Below are positions 1 through 8,300 of a stretch of DNA of 12,712 nt, in pieces (within the stretch, counting starts at the first letter, position 1; each line of letters starts with the position of its first letter). The translations under genes and the position numbers were made by a program. The notes beneath the pieces were generated by a model. It was not told where the DNA came from. It saw only the letters and a program-made list of their open reading frames with translations, and did no database searches. The stretch comes from Saccoglossus kowalevskii (taxonomy: Eukaryota > Hemichordata > Enteropneusta > Harrimaniidae). The stretch is taken from contig NW_003123904.1 in NCBI RefSeq assembly GCF_000003605.2, forward strand, positions 216,286-228,997, in the 5' to 3' direction.

Positions 1-15
1 ATATGCACCACATCA

Positions 16-549
16 TCAGCAAAAAACAATCCATTTAATACAAGTTTCATCCAATTCAACACCAAGTAGTGAATCATCTAACAGTTTTTTGAATTCATTC
101 ATATAAATTGAGAATAACGTTGGGGCTAAAACACATCCTTGTTTTAAACCCTCATTCTGTGTAAAATAATCTGTTTCAATATCGCCAAATGATACTTTAC
201 TTTCAATACGCCATAATTTGCCCTTTACACCATTCTGCCATAAAGCATACCATAAACCTTCTCTCCAAATGCTGTCATAAGTCTTTTTAAAATCTAAGAA
301 GGCAAAATATGTATGCTTTTTCTGGTGTTTACAAATTGAAGCTATCCCTTTTAGAATGAACACTTGGTCAATTGTCCGTCTGTTTTTCCTGAAACCCCCT
401 TGAATTTCCCCTAAAATATTATTAGATTCCACCAAATCGGTTAATTCTTTTTCAACTATTTTACTATAAATTTTTCCAATAACTGAGCTGAGTGAAATGC
501 CTCGATAGTTATTCAGATTTTTTATATTGCCTTTCTTGTGTAATGGTAT
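16..549 (-). pseudogene. Reverse transcriptase fragment, palm motifs A and B (LINE ORF2 remnant)
   Basis: This open minus-strand segment contains NNYRGISLSS, GGFRKNRRTIDQ, motif A (FLDFKKTYD, with the catalytic aspartate at codon 292-294) and motif B (NEGLKQGCVLAPTLF). It ends at a TGA (16-18) that overlaps the out-of-frame FADD box. It would copy RNA to DNA in a live element. Here it is cut off from its upstream half by a frameshift near 560 and from motif C by a frameshift in the T-run at 21-26, so no functional enzyme can be made from this copy. Confidence 0.85.
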
Positions 550-895
550 TATTATGCTTTTTCCCCCAATCTACAGGGACAACCTCAAGGTGGAGACACA
601 TATTAAACATCAATTTTAATGAGTCTGTCACTACTTTGCCACCACCTTTGATGATTTCATCTGGCCCTGCAGCTTTATTATTCTTGAGATCTGATATTAT
701 TTTATTTATTTGTTCATCCTTTACGGAGATATTATTTACATTTTGTGATAAATCTTCTTCATACTTGGCTATTGAATCTAGAACTTTTTTTTCAAACATC
801 TTTGATTCTTGGAAAAAACTATCTTTCTCATACAAATTTTGATGACTTCTTTCACCCAAGTGTTCCCAATAATTTATCAAATAATTGATTCTGGT
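509..895 (-). pseudogene. Reverse transcriptase fragment, upstream segment (LINE ORF2 remnant)
   Basis: This minus-strand reading frame starts after an in-frame TGA near 895-900. It holds a linker (INYWEHLGERS), then the conserved entry to the reverse transcriptase domain (ISDLKNNKAAGPDEI) and the segment ending VPVDWG. Past the homopolymer at 558-567 the frame runs into unrelated residues and stops at 509. The conserved reading continues in the neighbouring frame. An endonuclease domain would be expected upstream, but it is not recognisable in 900-960. Confidence 0.8.
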
Positions 896-960
896 CTTTC
901 AAACGTGCAGCAATCTTAGTTGCAAAAAATGCTATCAGACACCTGCCAGTATCCTCTGAC

Positions 961-993
961 CATGGACGTACTAGAGATGGACGCTGCACGGTG
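961..993 (+). repeat. Left terminal inverted repeat of DNA transposon
   Basis: This 33-bp end begins CATGGACGTACTAGAG and is a perfect reverse complement of 1799-1831. The target-site heptamer CTCTGAC directly precedes it at 954-960. Confidence 0.9.
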
Positions 994-1172
994 TTTACTC
1001 GCTTTGATGTATGTGCGTTGCCGCCACCAGATTATTGTTAATCCAGATCGTGTCTGCATAATTTCCTGTCCATGGGAAACGATCACGAACACGCCCAATT
1101 ATAGCTCGGTTCATCTTCGTTTTGTCCCGAACACCCGCAATGATCTGTTTACGATCGTCAAGAGAAAACAAA

Positions 1173-1379
1173 ATGGCGACGAACAGGCAACAGAGAAAGT
1201 TTGGTTTAGGTTTGGATTTTGTTGATCTTGACATTTTAGAACTAGACTATAATGATTTTGATATTGAAGAAATTGAAACTGTCGACTCAGTCGTCCCTGA
1301 AGAGGACGAAGAGCAGTATTGTTTCTCGCGAAAGCCCACCATTAACGTGAAAGCTAATGTTAAAGAAGTCCATGTTTAA
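1173..1379 (+). CDS. Small acidic ORF inside the DNA transposon, unknown product (68 aa)
   Basis: I do not recognise this protein. It starts at an ATG in a good eukaryotic context (A at -3, G at +4; AAAATGGCG) and ends with TAA at 1377-1379. The N-terminus is basic (MATNRQQRK). It is followed by an acidic, hydrophobic stretch rich in D, E, L, I and V (GLGLDFVDLDILELDYNDF, then a run of E and D) and a basic tail. An in-frame ATG at 1122 would extend it, but the 1173 start has the better context and places the CpG-rich 1000-1170 stretch upstream as a possible promoter. It could be the first exon of a transposase whose remainder was deleted, a captured host exon, or chance. It lies in the same orientation as DNAJC13. 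Confidence 0.4.
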   Translation: MATNRQQRKFGLGLDFVDLDILELDYNDFDIEEIETVDSVVPEEDEEQYCFSRKPTINVKANVKEVHV

Positions 1380-1798
1380 CATCTAATTACAGCGGCCAAA
1401 CTTTTCCGAACATTTCAAGATTTGTGCCATCTGTAAATTTCACTCAATTGAACATCGGATATAAAAATCGTCATCCGCTCACACCGGGTTTACTGGCAAT
1501 ATTAAATTAAAATTGTTAACAAATGCAGAAGATCGGTACAAACATGCTCGTAAACTTGACTAGAATATACAGATCTGCGTTAAACCTTCAATTTAAAACT
1601 TAACATTGCACCAGCTCACGGGCAAGGTCTGTATTTATTTTTTTGACCCAATATAATATAAAATTTAAGATTCGAATCTTGCGTGAAAAATCAAAACTAA
1701 GATCGGGCGGCAATTCAGCCAAGATGAAAGTACGTCTGCCTATTCATAAATTTAAGATGAGTACAATAGAAAGACAATAAGTCTTATCAGGTGTGAAT

Positions 1799-1831
1799 CA
1801 CCGTGCAGCGTCCATCTCTAGTACGTCCATG
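1799..1831 (-). repeat. Right terminal inverted repeat of DNA transposon
   Basis: This 33-bp end terminates in CTCTAGTACGTCCATG and is the perfect reverse complement of 961-993. The second copy of the target-site heptamer CTCTGAC directly follows it at 1832-1838. Confidence 0.9.
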
Positions 1832-1856
1832 CTCTGACTAAACACTATATTCAGAA

Positions 1857-2067
1857 TACTCTGGGATACTTTATTTTCGCTGGAATTAATTTTCACTGAA
1901 AAGGCTTTTTGGGCGTTTTGCTTGGAATTTATTTTCATGATTTTTGATGAGTTTAATGTAAAATAAAGGAAAAAAAGTATATTCGCTAGATTTTATTTTC
2001 ACGGAATCATGCCTTCAGCAAAAATAGCAAAAATAAATTCCAAGCGAAAATAAAGTATTCTACAGTA
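1857..2067. mobile_element. Foldback MITE with TA-CTSTRG ends, ~210 bp
   Basis: The left arm 1857-1887 (TACTCTGGGATACTTTATTT...) matches the reverse complement of the right arm 2036-2067 (TACTGTAGAATACTTTATTT...) with a few mismatches. It continues through the shared TTTTCGC-TGGAATT block. The centre (about 1890-2035) has further copies of TTGGAATTTATTTTC and ATTCGCT-like words. Both ends start with TA, which fits a TA target duplication of the Tc1/mariner kind. There is no ORF. It sits 86 bp before a DNAJC13 splice acceptor. Confidence 0.7.
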
Positions 2068-2153
2068 TATACCTGCAGACATATTGAATGGTTTAACTAC
2101 ATATCTTTTAACCAATCAGAATTTAGTGAAAATGTTCTTGTTTTTCTACACAG

Positions 2154-2321
2154 GAAGTGGCTAATAATCTGGCTAGATTAAGTTTTCATGCTTTAGGAAG
2201 ACTTGGTGGATATTTAGATGATGTTGATAGAACTCCTGAGAACCCAGCTGTGCGGAAGTCATTGTGTGCTATGTTAACAGCGTATCTAGCCAGACAACTG
2301 TGTACAGAGAATCCCAATGAT
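2154..2321 (+). CDS. DNAJC13: DNAJC13 exon a (first in window)
   Basis: The acceptor TTTTTCTACACAG ends at 2153 and the donor is GTATGT at 2322. Phase is 0/0 and there are 56 codons, beginning [20 protein letters not shown], a conserved helical stretch of the family after the J domain. The preceding intron extends back beyond the window start, so upstream exons are not visible. Confidence 0.95.
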
Positions 2322-5300
2322 GTATGTGTTGTCAATATTCAGAATTTTCTGAAAATCAAGTTATAATTCTTTTGTAGCTTTTTCTCATTTTTTTTGTAGC
2401 TGGTATTCTGTTGAAAAATTGCTGTAAAATATTATGAGGCTTTTTGTTCAATAGGATAAATAAAACTTTTTAAAATGAAGGGGGTCATCTTCACATGTGT
2501 ATGATTTGAGTTCTAAGCAACGATAATAATTCATGCTAAAAATTTGAATTTTTGATTGTTGTCATAATACCATATTTTATTGTCATATTCAGGTGTTGAA
2601 AATACTGAATAGTAATACAGAGAATCCGTATTTGATTTGGGATAACGGTACAAGAGCTGAACTTTTGGAATTTGTGGGACGAGAACAACAAGACAAAATA
2701 AGAACTGTAAGTACCGATATATATTGACAATATCACAAGAATCAGTGATCAGAATTAGATGAAACTGAGCAGTCTATATTAATCACCTCCTCCTTCTTCT
2801 TCTAATCTACATCTTATAGCCACACTGGGATCATTTCTTGAATTGTTAGTTGTCAAAACATGTGTAATCTCAAGAGCACTACCGTACTTCATTTATGTGT
2901 GCTTTCTCAGATATCAAAATCAGTACCAGCACTAGGCATAAAACTCAATTTAGATGACGACTGGTAGCCATTTTGTTGTAGTGAGTCATGCTTACTCATA
3001 TATATATGTATATACTGTAAAACATGTACCTTGGGTTGGTGAATTGTGGTAAAATGACGTAATAGCAAAATGTTGACTTACCGAATCTCTCTTGTGTTTG
3101 TTGATTTCCTGTTTTCCCAATACTTGTCTGTCGCCTGCCAAAACAAATGCGCAGTTATCACCTCTATAAAAACAAAGAAAAACTGTAATAAGGAAGCGCT
3201 CCAGATTATTACGTTTTCTGTGTTGTTTACAAAGTGTGTGTGAGGAGAAAAAGACGTTGTTTGGTCACCATTTTGAATTCATAATGAAGTCATTAGTGGC
3301 ATCTTAAATTAGCGAATTGGTTCTCTCACTAAATTCGCTAAAAAGACATGCTCACGAAAAAGACATGTTTTACAGTATATTGCATACAAGTATACTCTGA
3401 TTTAAAAATGGCCAACTCATAACACCGAATATGTACCAAGATCAAGCCTTTGTGCAACTTGACTTTTGTATGTTCCAAATGTTGAATAAATAATCTCGAC
3501 CATTTGAAAAGCCTTGGTTATCACAACGCATTATGATTGATATACATTGCCGTACAGTGCTGACTTTATCTTTGTTTCCAGGGTGAATGTGATCCGTCGT
3601 ACGGTGCTGACTTTATATTTTCTATACATGCCAAAGAATTAGTTGTGGGTGAGATATTTGTTAGAGTGTATAACGAACAACCAATGTTTCCATTGGAGGT
3701 AAGAAACACCAACAAACAATATTTCTCATTGGAGAAATGAAATACAATACAAACATACTGTGAAATCATTCGCTGGGACTAAATTCTCAGAAAGTTATTG
3801 CAACTTCCTGCATGAAGAAATCTAGTGACATACATGTAATCATAACTACAAAAATTTATAATCTTTTTAGACTTGTGTCTTGAAATAAATATGATATACA
3901 CTTACTGCATAAATGTAGTACCAGTGGACCTGCTGTTGATCCATAGTACTGGAAAGATCATTGACACATTTTCATAAAAACATGGTTTCTCAAATTTGTA
4001 CTTTGAATAGACATGTCTTCAAACAAGTATACAATTTTAGATTACAAATTATTGTAAGCTAAAAGTCTCTCAAAGATCGATACATAATGTGAAATTATTG
4101 ATTACTTCATCAAGGCTATTTACATTCATAAAAGATTAACTAATAACTCATTTTAATTCCTCTATTTCTAATAATTTTTGAAATATTATTATTATTTTTC
4201 TAGGATGCCAAGGAATTCACTATCAAGTTATTAGATTTTCTTGGATCACAAGCGCAGGTGAGTTGGCAATAGCCTCATCACAACTACAAAAGGGTATCAC
4301 TTTGTATTCTTTCATGCACAGTAAAACATAGTCCTTATGTCACATTGTGTCATGACTGATGAGCAGTGTGGTGCTTACTGTCATAAACAAATATAATGCT
4401 GAATTAATAATAATTCTGATTTCATCTTTGTTTACTAAATGAAAACACATATCAGAATTTGTCAGAACGGGTTGTTAATAGCCGTTTTAATTAATAAATA
4501 AGTTTTGAGTACCATGCTTGGCTATCTTTAACATGACAATTTTAATGATGTTAGAAAATGGGGATTGTTCAACATTGATTATGTCCTTTCAATTGATTTT
4601 TATGCAGATTTCTGGTATACCAACTTCACTTTTGAACCGAACATGCATCAAGTGTACTTTTTATGAAATGTGCATAATAAACCTCTTACTAATTTATGCA
4701 CGTTTTAAGTATGATAAAATATAATATGTCTTGGTAATTCTGGTAATGGTAAGATACTTCTGACGCAAATCAACAAAAGATGTCAATTCAACCTGTTAAA
4801 AACTGAGACAAACTGTCTCATGAATGACAGGTTATAAAATCACCCCCCCCCCCTCTCTCTCTTTACATCATGGTGCTCAGTTGCAACTAAGAAACTTGAA
4901 TTTCATCTGTTGTTTTGTGTGTTCTGTTTTGAGTTTATCTGACACTGAATTCTTCATTTTTTTTCACATAGTATCTGTATTCATTGATGGCATTGAAGTC
5001 TGGTGGTCTGGACAAAAGTAATAATACACCGCAACAAAACAAACGATTACACCATGTAGAGATGGCATTAGAAGCACTCAGTAATGTCATAAGAAATAAT
5101 GCTGGTAGGTGTAACCATGACAATATTCCTGGTAGCATTTAGGCCTACACTCTGGCAGCCATTTTGAATTGAAAATTTCTCAAAATAAATGCTATTGATG
5201 TATAGCACATACATTTAGTAATTTAGTAAAAGGTTTTTTCTCCAACCTTTCAAACATTCCGCCAACAGGAATATTTCAGTGAAATATTCTGTGTCATAAA

Positions 5301-8300
5301 TGTGTAATTCATGTCCAGTTCAGTCCCAGGATGGCTAATACAAAGTTGAGCAATGTTGTAACGTTGGGTTGGCGTCCATCTTTAACAAATGCCGGGTATG
5401 TTCATAATTGAACAGACTGAATCGGTAGTTTTGGTATGAAGCATGCTTTCTCACTAAATAAATAATCCTGTGTGATTATTTTTTAGGTTGTGAGATTCAA
5501 TGCATAGGACATTTCAAGTTGATGTTTTCACTGCTCAGAATACATGGTGCTGGCAAGGTTCAACAACTAGCATTGGAGGTACGACATTTTGAATGTTATT
5601 TTTTTAGTTCATTCACAGTTATGATCTGCTTGTTATTCAGAATATCTCATAAGTTCAGGCGAGACTAAGCCTGGTTACCTTCCTATTGTTCTGCCTGGAA
5701 ATTTTACTGAAATTGTTCTCATTAACTATGTAAATTTATTCTAATGTGACGAAGAATGGGGAGAGTGCACTTTTGTTGCTGTGGCAACTAACAATCCATA
5801 CAGTGCATATAGACAATTAGCATATTCAGATTAGCTATGTGCTATATTTATCAGCCAATCATTGTGATTGTCACTTTTCTAAACTATTCTGGAGAGGACC
5901 CAATTGACCCATAACACATTAGAAAGGTAACCTGCTAGATTGGTGTGACTCACACATTGGCAAATTGTTTTGGCTAATTTCTTGTTATTTATCGTCAATC
6001 TTTGCTTAAATTAGAAGCCTACTCGTAAATGCAAATATCCAGAATTTATTTAGTTTGCCATAAATTGTATCCTGGTTAATATAATAATATTGACTTAAAA
6101 AAAGTAGGGGGTCACCAGCCTAATTTTCAGAAAAATGATGTAAAAAATATGTATTTTAGTGGATAGTGACCATTTTTTCAGAGATATTATACATTGCCAT
6201 ACATTGTGTACCTCAAATTGTAGCCTGGTGATATAGACTGAAAAATTATATATTGATAATGATGGAGGTACTTTTTGTTGTCCTGAATTATTTTTAAAAA
6301 TCTGGGTTTTAAAAAGTGTCAAAAAATGCAATGGAAAAATATTTGGACAAGTTACTCAAAATATGTCACTGTAAGACACACGAGAATTGCTATTGCCATG
6401 GTTTTTATGATATTGAATCAGTTGAGTCAGGATGTCACATGACTTAATTTAAGGTTTATTGTATCACTTGACTTGAAGGTATAGCATCTGTTGATTTATG
6501 TTATCCTCGTTTGCTATGATGCCATAATCATTTCATGTTATCTCTTCAGTTTGTATGATGCCATAATTATTTTCACAATTGTTGTTTCAGGTGATTGCTG
6601 GTGTTACAGGCAACCAAGACTGTGTTAATAATATAGCAGATTCTGATGTCTTGGTGTATCTATTATTGGTCTTAGAAACACTGCCATCTGGTGAGAAATC
6701 AAACCACATTCACATCATATTATACATTGCATAGTTGAATGTGATTGGTTGAAATAATAATGATGTATATATTCTTAATGTACAATACAAGAGTTTCTAA
6801 AGTAGCGCACAACATCACTCAATGTGAAAATACTCAACAAAAGTGCAACAAATTGTTTCAGTATGACAATTTTGTCCTGATGAACCACTCAGAATTACAC
6901 CGATGCACTTTGTGCACAAACCCCCACAACTTGGGCTTTCTGTGTAATATCCTTTAGCACTTAAAGGCTCAATTCAGTTTACTTGGGCCTTTAAATGTTG
7001 TATACCATACTCAAATGCAAGTATAAAACCCGTACATAGCAACTCAAAATTGTCTGACTTTGGAGGTAGGTATTTATTTTGCATTAAAACGGAAATATTT
7101 TTATTACAGGTCGTTTAACAGTACTAGAGACATTACATGCACTTTCTTCTAGCACTAAGATTATTAAAGAGGCCATGGCAAAAGGTAAATCAATGTGTTT
7201 ATGCAAACTAACTTAGAGGGCCTTATTCAAATTTGGTTCAAGATCTTGATGACAGTATTCAAATAAATATATGCAAATTAAGGTTAGAGGTCTGTGTACA
7301 AATATTTTATATGAAAACTGTCCCAGGGATTTCATTCAAATGATATGCAAATATTTTACCTGCAAACTAAAGTTTGATGTCTCTGTGCAAATTTTGCATA
7401 CACACTCGTCTCAATAGTGTCATTCACATCAGCCTGAAATTTTGCACATGCCAAATAAGCTAGAGGGCTCTATTCAAATGATATGCAAATATGGCATCTG
7501 CAATGTAATCTGAAGGGCTTCATATTGTCATGTCTCTGAGTTCTCCCCAAGTGCAAGTATGTACAGCCCAAACAATTATATTTCTTCATGTCAGGTGAAT
7601 CTGCTTCAAGCTTATAAATCAAATTCAGAGCTATTCATTGACTGAGCATGCAAAATATGTAATTCTGAAGTTTTCAAAATTTTTGATTCCAAGAACATGT
7701 CATTTTTCACTTACTTGGATGATCAGAGTGTTTTCAAATAGTTTTGAGTGTGAACCTTATCACTATTATTTCATTTATCAGGTAGTTTTGTTATTTAAAT
7801 CTTGTTGTTATTTTTAGGGGCTTTGATCTATCTATTACATCTGTTCTGCAACTCCACCAACCCAAATGTGAGAGAGCGAACAGCAGAGTTATTCTGTAAG
7901 ATGACATCAGATAAATTGACTGGACCTCGTGTTCGTATTATCCTGTCTAAGTTTTTACCGACTATCTTCATGGATGCGATGAGAGACAGCGCAGAAGCCA
8001 GTGTGCACATGTTTGAAGGTGAGAACAAACCCTAAATAAGTTTATCAGTAACTCACACCACAATATCATATTTTCCCTCTTGTCGTAATGCCTGTCAATA
8101 ATGATAACTGTAATTTTTTGTATTAAACTGTGACTGTGTATAAACAGAGAAAAACACTGGAAATAAAGAAAATTAAAAGTATGTTGTAACTCAAATGCTA
8201 TTTGTTCAACTTTTCCAGCACCATTATGTACTCTAAATTCTAATGAAAGGTTGGAACTTGTTATTGAAGCACTCTTTTTTACTGTCTTCAATGCACAAGG

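Larger units (their letters stand above)
1..905 (-). mobile_element. Non-LTR retrotransposon (LINE) fragment, reverse transcriptase core, decayed
   Basis: Read on the minus strand, this encodes the reverse transcriptase domain of a non-LTR retrotransposon in three frame segments. The first (about 880 to 560) carries the motif NNKAAGPDEI and then VPVDWG. The frame then shifts in a G/A homopolymer (558-567) and continues through NNYRGISLSS and GGFRKNRRTIDQ (about 540 to 400), the catalytic motif A FLDFKKTYD (near 270-300) and motif B GLKQGCVLAPTLF (near 130-170). Motif C, FADD, lies at 12-23 but in a different frame from motif B, so a second indel sits in the T-run at 21-26. The element continues beyond the window start. 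Motif style resembles jockey/CR1-type elements, but the clade is not certain. The two frameshifts show it is dead, and it lies antisense in a DNAJC13 intron. The upstream limit near 905-950 is uncertain. Confidence 0.9.
961..1831 (+). mobile_element. DNA transposon, 871 bp, perfect 33-bp TIRs and 7-bp target duplication
   Basis: Positions 961-993 and 1799-1831 are perfect inverted complements of each other over 33 bp. The similarity stops at the next base. The element is flanked by the same heptamer, CTCTGAC, at 954-960 and 1832-1838 in direct orientation, as expected for a transposase-made target-site duplication. The termini read CATGGACGTA...TACGTCCATG. It contains a short acidic ORF (1173-1379) preceded by a comparatively GC- and CpG-rich stretch, and then about 400 bp of AT-rich sequence with no ORF. 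At 871 bp it is too short for a full transposase, so it is probably a deletion derivative. The CATG ends and 7-8 bp duplication recall the P superfamily, but that is only a hint. The perfect TIRs suggest a fairly recent insertion. Confidence 0.88.
2707..3581 (+). other. Intron between exons b and c
   Basis: This is an 875-nt intron. Its middle (3012-3379) is a MITE. Its 3' end (3551-3569) contains a near copy of coding sequence from the next exon. The remaining parts show nothing I can identify. Confidence 0.9.
5579..6590 (+). other. Intron between exons f and g
   Basis: This 1012-nt intron contains a possible inverted-repeat element (5673-5932) and a small tandem duplication near its 3' end (6499-6575). 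The stretch 5940-6490 shows AT-rich sequence only. Confidence 0.9.

Noticed and set aside
492-842. 116-codon open frame on the + strand
   Set aside because: It is the antisense shadow of the LINE reverse transcriptase segment.
995-1234. 79-codon minus-strand and 101-codon + strand open frames in the left part of the DNA transposon
   Set aside because: They overlap the better supported ORF at 1173-1379 and start inside or beside the TIR. Neither has recognisable motifs.
4518-4724. 68-codon open frame in intron d-e
   Set aside because: No homology or conserved motif is seen, and it ends within AT-rich intron sequence.
5320-5420. Short stretch in intron e-f that looked repeat-like (TTGTAACGTTGGGTTGGCG)
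   Set aside because: I could not find a second copy or inverted partner in the window.
6095-6331. 78-codon open frame on the minus strand in intron f-g
   Set aside because: Its composition is that of AT-rich intron sequence (rich in F, I, K, Y). No domain or motif is seen.
6745-6957. 70-codon open frame with several Cys and His residues
   Set aside because: The spacing of C and H does not fit a known zinc-finger pattern, and it lies between two securely spliced DNAJC13 exons.
7200-7530. Regularly recurring blocks considered as a CRISPR-like array
   Set aside because: Spacing is irregular, copies are diverged, and the region is an intron of an animal gene. It is a degraded tandem repeat.
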